Of a DNA stretch of 64,000 nucleotides, positions 16,787 through 24,486 are shown piece by piece. Each line of letters starts with the position of its first letter. Positions within the stretch are counted from its first letter, which is position 1. This DNA comes from Algoriphagus formosus (GTDB lineage Bacteria > Bacteroidota > Bacteroidia > Cytophagales > Cyclobacteriaceae): assembly GCF_002807035.1 (NCBI RefSeq), contig NZ_NIUC01000001.1, forward strand, positions 806,001 to 870,000, written 5' to 3'. Under the pieces are notes generated by a model. That model searched no databases. It saw only the letters and a list, made by a program, of their open reading frames with translations, and had not been told where the DNA came from. The position numbers were made by a program, and so were the translations under genes.

Positions 16787-17939
16787 ATAGAATTCGTTTC
16801 AAACCCTCCAATCTTCCTAGTGCCTCCTGCAACTCGGAATCTTCTTTTGCAAAGCAAAATCGAATAAACTTATGGTCCTGTCCATTGTGATAAAAAGCAG
16901 AAACCGGAATACAGGCAACCTTGAGTTCCTTTGTCATACGCTCTGCCAATTCCTTATCTGAAATATCCGATAGATGACCATACGAAGCCATCTGAAAGAA
17001 GCTTCCTTGCGCAGGACTAAATTCCAAGCCTGTTGATTTTAATCCCTGACAGAAAAAATCCCGCTTTTTCTGATAGAAGTCAGAAACTAATTCATAATTG
17101 GAAGGAGTCTTCAGGTATTCTGCCAAGGCATATTGGATTGGCGTCACCGTGCTGAAAGTGACAAATTGATGAATCTTCCGAAACTCCTCCATCAGTTCTG
17201 GTGGGGCGATGCAAAACCCTACTTTCCATCCTGTCACATGAAAGGTTTTGCCAAATGATCCGCATACGAATGACTTTTCCCTCAACTCTTCATGCCCTAT
17301 GAGAGACAAATGTTTCCTCTCGTCAAAAGTGATATGCTCATATACTTCATCGCTGATCACAAAGATATTTCGATCCCTTATCAGCTGGGCCAAGTGATCC
17401 AAATCCGACGAAGACCAAACATAGCCGGAAGGATTGTGAGGAGTGTTGATTACGATTGCCTTGGTTTTAAAAGTCACAGAGGAAATAACCCTTTCCCAAT
17501 CGATTGAAAAATCGCCTTTTTTCAAAGGAATATGAATGGGAATGCCACCACTGAGGAGAATAGCGGGCTCATAGCTATCATAAGCAGGCTCCAAAATCAA
17601 GACTTCGTCTCCAGGCTTTACCACCGCTGTGATCGCACAAAAAATGGCCTCAGTAGCCCCTGAAACTATACTGATTTCAGTTTCCGGGTCTGGCTCGTAA
17701 TCATGACAACGCGCTGTTTTGGCTGATAGCACATCTCGGAGGGCGGGAACGCCCGACATCGGGGCATATTGATTAAACCCTTCTCTTGTGTACTTAGCTA
17801 CCAACTCCAGGAGTTTTGGATCCGAATCAAAACCAGGAAAGCCCTGAGATAAATTGATAGCATTATGATCTTTGGCCATTTGAGACATGACCGTAAATAT
17901 GGTGGTACCTACATGGGGTAATTTTGATCGAAGCGGCAT
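16785..17939 (-). CDS. PLP-dependent aminotransferase, methionine aminotransferase/YbdL type
   Basis: 384-aa fold-type I class I/II aminotransferase. Seen: INLSQGFPGFDSDP near residue 30 (typical of kynurenine/methionine aminotransferases), NQYAPMSGVPALRD, NTPHNPSGYVW, the SDEVYEH segment, and the PLP-lysine motif SFGKTFHVTGWKVG (about 230-243). The family removes the amino group of methionine or aromatic amino acids using 2-oxo acids. No methionine-salvage genes are adjacent, so the physiological substrate stays open. ATG 17939 fits alignment length. Confidence 0.9.
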   Translation of the reverse strand: MPLRSKLPHVGTTIFTVMSQMAKDHNAINLSQGFPGFDSDPKLLELVAKYTREGFNQYAPMSGVPALRDVLSAKTARCHDYEPDPETEISIVSGATEAIFCAITAVVKPGDEVLILEPAYDSYEPAILLSGGIPIHIPLKKGDFSIDWERVISSVTFKTKAIVINTPHNPSGYVWSSSDLDHLAQLIRDRNIFVISDEVYEHITFDERKHLSLIGHEELREKSFVCGSFGKTFHVTGWKVGFCIAPPELMEEFRKIHQFVTFSTVTPIQYALAEYLKTPSNYELVSDFYQKKRDFFCQGLKSTGLEFSPAQGSFFQMASYGHLSDISDKELAERMTKELKVACIPVSAFYHNGQDHKFIRFCFAKEDSELQEALGRLEGLKRIL

Positions 17940-18025
17940 GAATTAAATTTATGCTACAGAAAGCATCTAAAATGAAGATTTAACTTGTAAGTATTAATTC
18001 TTAATTTGATAAAAATAACCGAGCA

Positions 18026-19483
18026 ATGAAACCCTTTCCAATTTTTCTAACCCTCTTACTACTTTCTCTCCATTCGATAGCCTACTGTCAAGAGCCAATC
18101 AAACTCTTGCCGGAAAACCCTCACTATTTCGAATACAAGGAAAAACCATTGGCCCTAATTACCTCGGCTGAACACTATGGTGCCTTGGTAAATCTGGATT
18201 TTGACTTTGAGAAATACTTGAAGACACTTCATCAAGAGGGCATGAACTATACCCGGATTTTTATGGGAAGTTATTTTGAAATAGCTTCTACCAGCTTTGG
18301 GATCAAATACAATACACTAGCACCAGAGAAAAACCGGGTAATCACACCCTGGAAAACCGTGGAGCGTGACGGAAGAATTTTGTACGACTGGTCAAGCTAT
18401 AATCCCACCTATTTTGAGAGATTACATAAGTTTATGAGGCTTGCTGAGGAGCTCGACATCATTGTAGAAGTTACTTTTTTTTCTTCCATTTATACAGATG
18501 AACACTGGGAAATCAATCCTCAAAACCCTTTAAACAGAATAGATTCAGCAGCTCCACTTGAGCGAAAACTGGTACACACTACTCAAAACGGATCCTTACT
18601 CGAACTTCAAAAGTCTTATGTCAGCAAGTTGGTGACTGAACTCAACCCATACCCGAATTTCTTCTTTGAAATCCAAAATGAGCCTTGGTCCGACCGAGGC
18701 CGATCCATCCTAAATTTGAAAAATCAGTATTCATTAGATGCTGAGTGGACAGAAAAAATCGACATTGCAGACTCACTTTCCTTGGCTTGGCAAGATGAAA
18801 TGGTCAAAACCATTGTAGAAACAGAAAACGGCCTTCCCAAGAATCACCTGATCGCCCAGAATTATTCAAACTTCTACGCACCGCTTTCCAAAATATCTGA
18901 ACATATTTCTATTCTAAATTTTCACTACAACTGGCCCCAATCTGCCACCATGAATTATCATTGGGATCGGGTAATTGGCTTTGATGAATCAGGATTTGCC
19001 GGAAACTCTGACATGGTTTACCGAAGACAGGCTTGGGCATTTTTATTTTCTGGCGGAGGACTTTTCAATAATTTAGATTATTCATTTTTCACCGGAAAAG
19101 AAGATGGAACACTTGTGAATGAAGCACCTGGAGGTGGTAGTGTGAGTATTAGAAAGCAGTTGAAAATCCTCCATGACTTCTTCCATTCCTTTGACTTGAA
19201 ATTCCTCACTCCTGATCAGGATGTGGTAATCGGGTCTCCTGGATTTTTAACCTATGCCATGAAAAATGGAAATCAGGGGTATGGAATCTTTGTAGTAGAG
19301 GCAGGAGAACAGTCCAGCTACCTAAAGCTGAATGTGCCTCCGGGAACCTATCGAGTGGAACTACTCAACACCCTGACGGGTGAATTGAAGAATATCGGCA
19401 GCTTTCAAGTCACGGTCGAAGAGCTGATTTTGACCCTCAAGCTTAATGAAGGTGAGATCGCCGTCAAACTGATTAAAGAGTGA
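18026..19483 (+). CDS. Secreted cellulase-family (clan GH-A-like) glycoside hydrolase
   Basis: 485 aa with a signal peptide (MKPFPIFLTLLLLSLHSIAYCQ). A TIM-barrel glycosidase-like body follows: YTRIFMGSYFE, LDIIVEVTFFSS, FFFEIQNEPW (about 213-222), where the Asn-Glu-Pro pattern is the acid/base signature of clan GH-A, and a later RVIGFDESGFAGNSD that may hold the nucleophile. A C-terminal beta domain (about 400-485) is predicted from PPGTYRVELLNTLTGE. Substrate unknown. It overlaps the next gene by 4 bp (GTGA), implying co-translation. Confidence 0.75.
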   Translation: MKPFPIFLTLLLLSLHSIAYCQEPIKLLPENPHYFEYKEKPLALITSAEHYGALVNLDFDFEKYLKTLHQEGMNYTRIFMGSYFEIASTSFGIKYNTLAPEKNRVITPWKTVERDGRILYDWSSYNPTYFERLHKFMRLAEELDIIVEVTFFSSIYTDEHWEINPQNPLNRIDSAAPLERKLVHTTQNGSLLELQKSYVSKLVTELNPYPNFFFEIQNEPWSDRGRSILNLKNQYSLDAEWTEKIDIADSLSLAWQDEMVKTIVETENGLPKNHLIAQNYSNFYAPLSKISEHISILNFHYNWPQSATMNYHWDRVIGFDESGFAGNSDMVYRRQAWAFLFSGGGLFNNLDYSFFTGKEDGTLVNEAPGGGSVSIRKQLKILHDFFHSFDLKFLTPDQDVVIGSPGFLTYAMKNGNQGYGIFVVEAGEQSSYLKLNVPPGTYRVELLNTLTGELKNIGSFQVTVEELILTLKLNEGEIAVKLIKE

Positions 19484-19992
19484 GACAAAAGTTTCAAGGT
19501 ACATTAACCGCTTTTGACTACAATCATTGGCAATACCACTTCCCTGTGCCGGATGAGGTAGCTGAGGCAATGATTCGTGATGATAACCGGAGAGTATTGG
19601 CTTGGATTGAAGAAGAGGGCCCTTTCCATGTCGCGTTGATGAAAGCCAAGGAATATTGGTATATTCTAGTTTCAAAAAATCTTAGAAAAAAGCTTGGGCT
19701 AATTGAAGATAGCCCCTGCAATATTTCACTAGAGCAAGATCAAAGCGAGTATGGTCATGAAGTCCCTGAAGAGTTTGAAGTACTTTTGGATCAAGATGAA
19801 GAAGGTCAAAAATATTTCGACTCCCTTACTCCAGGAAAGCAGCGATCATTAATCTATTTGGTCACCAAAGTAAAAAATCCAGAAAGCCGAATGAAAAAGT
19901 CTTTGGCCATCTTGCATCATCTCAAAGTGGCCGAAGGGAAACTGGACTTCAAACAGCTAAATGAATGGATCAAGCATTACAATAACCTTTAG
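19480..19992 (+). CDS. YdeI/OmpD-associated family protein (DUF1905 plus OmdA domain)
   Basis: 170 aa starting at GTG 19480, whose last three bases are the stop of the preceding gene. An N-terminal DUF1905 domain (about 1-95: HFPVPDEVAEAMI, GPFHVALMKAKEYWYILVSK) is followed by an OmdA-like helical tail (DSLTPGKQRSLIYLVTKVKN, AILHHLKV). Soluble, presumably cytoplasmic; function in the family is not established. It is coupled with the exported glycosidase-like gene and a 74-aa gene downstream. Confidence 0.82.
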   Translation: MRQKFQGTLTAFDYNHWQYHFPVPDEVAEAMIRDDNRRVLAWIEEEGPFHVALMKAKEYWYILVSKNLRKKLGLIEDSPCNISLEQDQSEYGHEVPEEFEVLLDQDEEGQKYFDSLTPGKQRSLIYLVTKVKNPESRMKKSLAILHHLKVAEGKLDFKQLNEWIKHYNNL

Positions 19993-19998
19993 GAAATC

Positions 19999-20223
19999 AT
20001 GAATCAAAAAGCCTTTGAAAAAATCCGAAAAATAGCATTTAATGCCTTGGAGCCAGTTGATAGAGAATCGCTGACTGAGTCTTGGGAAGATGCAGTTGTA
20101 AAAGAATCAGAGAATCAATTTTTAGTAACATTCAAAACATTTGAAGATTTGATCAAGGGACCTCTGACCGTCCTGATTGACAAGAAAACAAAGGAAGTAT
20201 TGATGATTCAGCCTAGAGGATAA
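19999..20223 (+). CDS. Small hypothetical protein
   Basis: 74 aa, not recognised. Mixed alpha/beta composition with an N-terminal helix (MNQKAFEKIRKIAFNAL), an acidic middle and a strand-turn-strand end (LTVLIDKKTKEVLMIQPRG). No signal, TM segment or motif. It begins 6 bp after the YdeI-like gene preceded by AGGAAA, a reasonable ribosome-binding site, so it is probably the last gene of that unit. Confidence 0.65.
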   Translation: MNQKAFEKIRKIAFNALEPVDRESLTESWEDAVVKESENQFLVTFKTFEDLIKGPLTVLIDKKTKEVLMIQPRG

Positions 20224-20242
20224 AAAAAGGGCCGAAGCCCCT
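20222..20242 (-). terminator. Terminator of the bTHX gene
   Basis: On the minus strand AGGGGC-TTCG-GCCCTT: a 6-bp stem with the very stable TTCG loop and a run of seven T, just after the bTHX stop codon. This confirms a minus-strand transcript here. Confidence 0.85.
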
Positions 20243-20252
20243 AGTACATCAA

Positions 20253-20381
20253 TCAATCATTTTTTTCTAAACCCAATTTCACTCGCCTCGCTTGGCGATT
20301 AGCTTCTTTTTTGGGTCTGCTTGCTCCGAAAGTTCCACGATTGATTTTTCCTCGTTTAGATTTCAAATCTCCTTTTCCCAT
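20253..20381 (-). CDS. Ribosomal protein bTHX (30S THX), 42 aa
   Basis: Short gene read by hand from the minus strand: MGKGDLKSKRGKINRGTFG then ASRPKKEANRQARRVK and an acidic end, stop TGA at 20253. The start MGKGD-K-[RK]RGKI-RG-[ST][FY]G-RP matches the THX family of tiny basic 30S proteins that sit at the top of the 30S head. This member has a C-terminal extension beyond the usual RPRKK end. A textbook terminator follows and a palindrome lies about 18 bases upstream of the ATG. Small basic reading frame between two plus-strand genes. Confidence 0.88.
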   Translation of the reverse strand: MGKGDLKSKRGKINRGTFGASRPKKEANRQARRVKLGLEKND

Positions 20382-20398
20382 AAGAATTTAGGTTTTTG

Positions 20399-20414
20399 TT
20401 TCACATACGTGAAA
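20399..20414. promoter_or_regulatory. Perfect palindrome upstream of bTHX and pxpA
   Basis: TTTCAC-ATAC-GTGAAA, 6-bp arms, lies between the divergent bTHX (start 20381) and pxpA (start 20501). It could be an operator for either gene. No T-run follows, so it is unlikely to be a terminator. Regulator unknown. Confidence 0.4.
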
Positions 20415-20500
20415 TTAAAAAACATAGCCATTCGAGTCAATTTTGAGACAATTGATAATATCGAAGGCAAAAATCATTTCTGAATTTCCTAACTTCCCTC

Positions 20501-21214
20501 ATGCAGAAAAGCCTACAAATCAATATTGATCTAGGAGAGGGAGTCCCTCACGAAAAAAAACTGATCCCATACCTCCACGCTGCATCTGTGGCTTGCGGTG
20601 GACATTACGGTGATCGAGACAGTATTCGGGAGACGGTGATAGCCTGTGGCGAATTGGGAAAAAAAGTAGGAGCTCATCCCTCCTATCCTGACCGGAAAAA
20701 TTTCGGCAGGAAATCCTACCGGATGCATCGGATGCAATTACTGGATACCTTGCTCGAGCAAATCCATTTATTTCAAGAAGTAATTCAAGCTCAGGAAATG
20801 GATTTTGACCATATCAAATTTCATGGGGCGCTCTACAATGATGCAGCGTCACAGGCAGAGCTTGCCAACTGGCTGAGTGAATTTTTATACTCTGAGTTTC
20901 CGGAGATCCCCGTCTTCGTACCTCCTTTTTCAGAAATGGAGCGTGCTGCAGAATTTGTAGGCCTAAAAACCAGAAAAGAACTATTTGGAGACCGAGCTTA
21001 CACGGATCAATTACTGTTGCTCCCAAGAACTGAAAAAGGGGCACTTCTAACAAGTTTTGAGGAAATTGAAGCACACATTTCTCCGATCTTAAAAGAGTCA
21101 AAAGTCCATACCATAAGCGGCAAAGAGATTAAAGTATCTGCAAAAACGATCTGCTTTCACGGAGACAATCCCGGGATTCTTGATTTTCTTCCCAAAATCT
21201 TTAGTAAATGGTAG
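20501..21214 (+). CDS. pxpA: 5-oxoprolinase subunit A (LamB/YcsF family)
   Basis: 237 aa. With PxpB and PxpC it forms the ATP-dependent 5-oxoprolinase that opens 5-oxoproline (pyroglutamate), a spontaneous damage product of glutamine and glutamate. Seen: INIDLGEG at the start, AASVACGGHYGDRDSI, GAHPSYPDRKNFGRK, HIKFHGALYNDA and CFHGDNPG near the end, all LamB/YcsF signatures. It overlaps pxpB by 7 bp. Length is slightly below the about 250 aa usual; no motif is missing. Confidence 0.95.
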   Translation: MQKSLQINIDLGEGVPHEKKLIPYLHAASVACGGHYGDRDSIRETVIACGELGKKVGAHPSYPDRKNFGRKSYRMHRMQLLDTLLEQIHLFQEVIQAQEMDFDHIKFHGALYNDAASQAELANWLSEFLYSEFPEIPVFVPPFSEMERAAEFVGLKTRKELFGDRAYTDQLLLLPRTEKGALLTSFEEIEAHISPILKESKVHTISGKEIKVSAKTICFHGDNPGILDFLPKIFSKW

Positions 21215-21900
21215 TCAAAAGACCAGAATTAAGGAAAATCACCCCAAGAATATGGGAGTTGTTTTGGGAGGAAGAACCCTCAAGCAGCCTTCGCAACAAT
21301 AGAATCAGCATAAAAAATTGGCTGGAGAATCAATACCATTCAGAGCTCCTTGAAATCAGACAGGGGTATCAGACTATCAGTATTGTTTGGAAAAATGAAG
21401 GCCCGGAGGATTTTTATACTTCATTTCCCGAATACTTTAACTCAGAAGATTTAAAACCCCAAACTTGGGAAATTCCAGTCTGCTATGGAGGAAATTTCGG
21501 AAAGGATTTGGATCAGCTTTGTACGGAGAAAGCCATTAGCAAAGAAAACCTGATTCAAATTCACAGTCAGAGTGAATATGTAGTGGAGTTTTATGGCTTT
21601 TTGCCGGGATTCATGTATTTGTCAGGTCTGCATCCAGATTTGATATCGGCTAGAAAATCCATTCCTGATCGAAAGGTCGAAGCAGGATCAGTAGCTATTG
21701 GAGGAAAACAAACGGGTATCTATCCCCTAGAAAGCCCAGGAGGATGGCATGTTATTGGAAAAACTCCAATTAAAATCTTCGACAAAGACCAAACCCCTCC
21801 GGTGAATCCGCAACCCGGAGACTTCGTTCGATTTTATCCGATATCTGAGGAAGAATTTGATGATTTATCAGCCAGCTCTAAAACTCTGCGACAGTCATGA
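21208..21900 (+). CDS. pxpB: 5-oxoprolinase subunit B (KipI-like carboxyltransferase subdomain)
   Basis: 230 aa of the AHS1/KipI family. Seen: IPVCYGGNFGKDLDQL, FYGFLPGFMYLSGL, IPDRKVEAGSVAIGG and GIYPLESPGGWHVIG, the classical family blocks. Start is GTG-independent: the TTG/ATG frame begins at 21208 inside the end of pxpA, giving a 7-bp overlap; stop and pxpC start overlap by 4 bp (ATGA). Acts in the cytosol as a complex with PxpC in 5-oxoproline cleavage. Confidence 0.95.
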   Translation: MVVKRPELRKITPRIWELFWEEEPSSSLRNNRISIKNWLENQYHSELLEIRQGYQTISIVWKNEGPEDFYTSFPEYFNSEDLKPQTWEIPVCYGGNFGKDLDQLCTEKAISKENLIQIHSQSEYVVEFYGFLPGFMYLSGLHPDLISARKSIPDRKVEAGSVAIGGKQTGIYPLESPGGWHVIGKTPIKIFDKDQTPPVNPQPGDFVRFYPISEEEFDDLSASSKTLRQS

Positions 21901-22766
21901 TCAAAGACCCTGCATCAGCCATCATTTTGAAGACTGGCCCAGGCACCAAAATCCGAGATCTTGGACGGGTTGGATTTGCTGAATATGGGATCGCTCAAGC
22001 AGGCCCTTTGGATCAGTCAGCCTATTTGTGGGTAAATCATTTACTGAGAAATCACCAAAATGAAGCTGTTCTGGAAATTACCCAACCAGGATTCTCCATT
22101 CGATTTGATGCTCCGACTTTGATTTGCCTTGCTGGAGCTAAAGCTCAAGTAGTTTTGAATGGGAAGGAAGCTGGCTCATCTGGTCTGATTCCCATTTTGG
22201 AAGGGTCAAAGCTAGAAATTAGAAACTTTGAATTAGGCAGTATTCTTTACTTGGGAATAAAGTGGGGCTTCCAAAGTCCCTCTTGGCTTGGTTCGAGAAG
22301 CTATTCCACCGGAATCAGTGATCAAGACTTTGTCAAGAAAGGTGACTCAATCCCCTATTTCACCAATCATGAAACGACTACCATTCATACATTTAGTCAA
22401 GCAAACTGGGACTATAAATACCTCTCGGAATCAGCGATAAGGGTGTATGCAGGACCAGAGTTTTCCCAACTCCCTAAAAGGGAGAAGGAAAAAATCATCG
22501 GCTATGAATTCACCATTTCAACCTTAAAAAATAGCATGGCAATTCAACTTGAGGAGCCTTTTCCAAACCAGCTTTCAGAAATTTACACTGCTCCTGTTTA
22601 TCCAGGAACGATTCAACTCACCCCAGGAGGAAAAATCATCTGTTTGCTAAGTGATGCACAGGTCACGGGTGGATATCCCCGTATTCTTCAAATTCACGAG
22701 GATGATATCCGAATATTGGCACAAAAAAGATCTGGAAATAGAATCAAATTCAAGCTTTTAAAATAG
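21897..22766 (+). CDS. pxpC: 5-oxoprolinase subunit C (biotin-dependent carboxyltransferase-like)
   Basis: 289 aa of the AHS2/KipA family: GPGTKIRDLGRVGFAEYGI, AGPLDQSAYLWVNHLL, EITQPGFSI, RVYAGPEFSQL and QVTGGYPRILQI are diagnostic. ATGA overlap with pxpB shows translational coupling. Completes the pxpABC operon; no nitrogen or transport gene is attached. Usual family length is about 290-330. Confidence 0.95.
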   Translation: MIKDPASAIILKTGPGTKIRDLGRVGFAEYGIAQAGPLDQSAYLWVNHLLRNHQNEAVLEITQPGFSIRFDAPTLICLAGAKAQVVLNGKEAGSSGLIPILEGSKLEIRNFELGSILYLGIKWGFQSPSWLGSRSYSTGISDQDFVKKGDSIPYFTNHETTTIHTFSQANWDYKYLSESAIRVYAGPEFSQLPKREKEKIIGYEFTISTLKNSMAIQLEEPFPNQLSEIYTAPVYPGTIQLTPGGKIICLLSDAQVTGGYPRILQIHEDDIRILAQKRSGNRIKFKLLK

Positions 22767-22801
22767 AAATACAGGAAAATGAAATAAATATTTGAGCAAA
22801 G

Positions 22802-22821
22802 TAAGATAGACTGCTATCTTA
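22802..22821. promoter_or_regulatory. 8-bp hairpin/palindrome between pxpC and the DUF4301 gene
   Basis: TAAGATAG-ACTG-CTATCTTA, perfect arms with a 4-base loop, 28 bases before the DUF4301 start. No T-run follows, so it is either an operator or an RNA hairpin rather than a classical terminator. Confidence 0.4.
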
Positions 22822-22848
22822 AAGGATACTTTTCAAAAACCGAAATTC

Positions 22849-24360
22849 ATGAACACTGAACTAATCGAACTAGTCAAAAAGCAGGGAATGGACCCAGAGA
22901 CCGTTTCTCAGCAAATCGAAATTTTCAAAACGGGCTTTCCTTTTTTAGAAATCACAGGACCTGCCACTCCAAATAATGGTATTCGAATCATGTCTGATGA
23001 AGATTTGGACCATTTTCAGGAGACTTATCCAGAAAAGGCTGCCGCAATCGAAGTTGTCAAATTCGTCCCAGCCTCAGGAGCTGCATCCAGAATGTTCAAA
23101 GATCTTTTCGCCTTTTTGGATGGTGACGGTGACATTAGCAAAAGCGGTTTTGTCAAGAAGTTTATGGATAAAATCGAAAAATTTGCCTTCTACCAAGATC
23201 TTGATGAAGTCCTAAAATCCAAAGGAACAAGCATTTCAGACTGCTTGGACCGTAAAGACTATAAGGAGATTTTAGCTGCATTGCTTAATGACGATGGGTT
23301 GGGATATGGAAGCCTTCCCAAGGGTCTCTTGAAATTTCATAGCTATGAATCCGGGACACGAACACCAGCTTTTGAGCACCTGATAGAGGGAAGTCAGTAC
23401 GCTGTCGGGAAAGGTAAAATCGTAAAAATCCATTTTACTGTCTCTCCTGAACACGAGGAGAAGTTTAGAGCTGAGATCGATAGTATTGTTCCTCACCTTC
23501 AAAAGGAAACAGGCCTTAAGTTCGAGGTCAGCTATTCACAACAGAAAAAGAGCACAGACACCATTGCTGTCACCATGGACAATGAGCCTTTCCTTGAGGA
23601 AGATGGGAGTATTCTATTCCGACCTGCAGGACACGGGGCACTGCTCGAAAATCTAAATGACATCGATGCAGATCTAATCTTTATCAAAAATATCGATAAC
23701 GTGGTGCCTGATCGAATCAAGCAAGCGACGGTAGAGTACAAACAAGCAATTGGTGGGCTCCTGTTGGAAGTACAAGGAAAAGTATTCGAAGCACTGGAAG
23801 AACTGGAAACCGAAATATCTCCTGCGGCCATCGATCGGGCAAAGAAAGTTTACGTGGAAGATTTGGGAGGAAAGCTTCCGGCAAGATTTGATGGAATGCC
23901 TCGCATGGAGCAGTTTAGTTTTCTCAAGGGAAAGCTGAATCGACCAATCCGAGTTTGTGGTATGGTAAAAAATACCGGAGAGCCCGGAGGAGGACCATTC
24001 TGGATAGCCGAAGAAGATGGCTCCCAATCATTACAAATTTTGGAAACTGCCCAAATCAATTTGGAAGATCCAAACTCCGAGCGGCATTTGCAGGCGGCTA
24101 CCCATTTCAATCCAGTGGATTTGGTTTGCGGAACGAGAAATTACAAGGGTGAAAAATTTAATCTTATCCAATACCGAGACATGAAAACAGGATTTATCAC
24201 AGAGAAATCCAAAAGTGGCCGGGAATTGAAGGCATTGGAACTTCCTGGACTTTGGAATGGCTCAATGGCTGGATGGAACACCCTTTTTGTGGAAGTCCCT
24301 TTGATCACTTTCAATCCTGTCAAAACCGTGAATGACTTACTGCGAGAAGAGCATCAATAA
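22849..24360 (+). CDS. DUF4301 family protein
   Basis: 503 aa, one long DUF4301 (PF14134) domain typical of Bacteroidota. Visible blocks include KFVPASGAASRMFK (about 65-78), GLLKFHSYESGTRTPAFEHL, FRPAGHGALLENLND, FIKNIDNVVPD and VCGMVKNTGEPGGGPFWI. The GAASRMFK and PAGHGALLENL blocks recall nucleotidyltransferase/pyrophosphorylase folds, but the reaction is not known to me. Cytoplasmic, monocistronic, with the palindromic repeat as its probable terminator. Confidence 0.9.
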   Translation: MNTELIELVKKQGMDPETVSQQIEIFKTGFPFLEITGPATPNNGIRIMSDEDLDHFQETYPEKAAAIEVVKFVPASGAASRMFKDLFAFLDGDGDISKSGFVKKFMDKIEKFAFYQDLDEVLKSKGTSISDCLDRKDYKEILAALLNDDGLGYGSLPKGLLKFHSYESGTRTPAFEHLIEGSQYAVGKGKIVKIHFTVSPEHEEKFRAEIDSIVPHLQKETGLKFEVSYSQQKKSTDTIAVTMDNEPFLEEDGSILFRPAGHGALLENLNDIDADLIFIKNIDNVVPDRIKQATVEYKQAIGGLLLEVQGKVFEALEELETEISPAAIDRAKKVYVEDLGGKLPARFDGMPRMEQFSFLKGKLNRPIRVCGMVKNTGEPGGGPFWIAEEDGSQSLQILETAQINLEDPNSERHLQAATHFNPVDLVCGTRNYKGEKFNLIQYRDMKTGFITEKSKSGRELKALELPGLWNGSMAGWNTLFVEVPLITFNPVKTVNDLLREEHQ

Positions 24361-24361
24361 A

Positions 24362-24486
24362 AATGATGCTGTCTCAAAAGTAAAACTTGTCACATTGAGC
24401 GAAGTCGAAATGTACTGAAGGGTGCTAGAAATTGCTTTCGACTCCGCTCAAGCTGACAAAAAAACTATTTATGAGACAGCCTCATT
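24362..24486. repeat. Long imperfect inverted repeat (MITE/REP-like) between convergent genes
   Basis: 125 bp. Ends are inverted: AATGATGCTGTCTCA on the left against AATGAGGCTGTCTCA read from the right (one mismatch). Inside, CTTGTCACATTGAGCGAAG..TCGAAATG and the reverse of CTTTCGACTCCGCTCAAGCTGACAAA also pair. Sequences of the form TTGAGCGAAGTCGAAA recur between genes in Bacteroidota. It fills the space between two convergent stops and probably acts as a two-way terminator. Confidence 0.7.

Noticed and set aside
23532..23831. Antisense reading frames inside the DUF4301 gene (and similar long shadows elsewhere)
   Set aside because: They lie opposite a clearly conserved gene, have biased composition (Ser/Pro/Cys-rich) and no motif.
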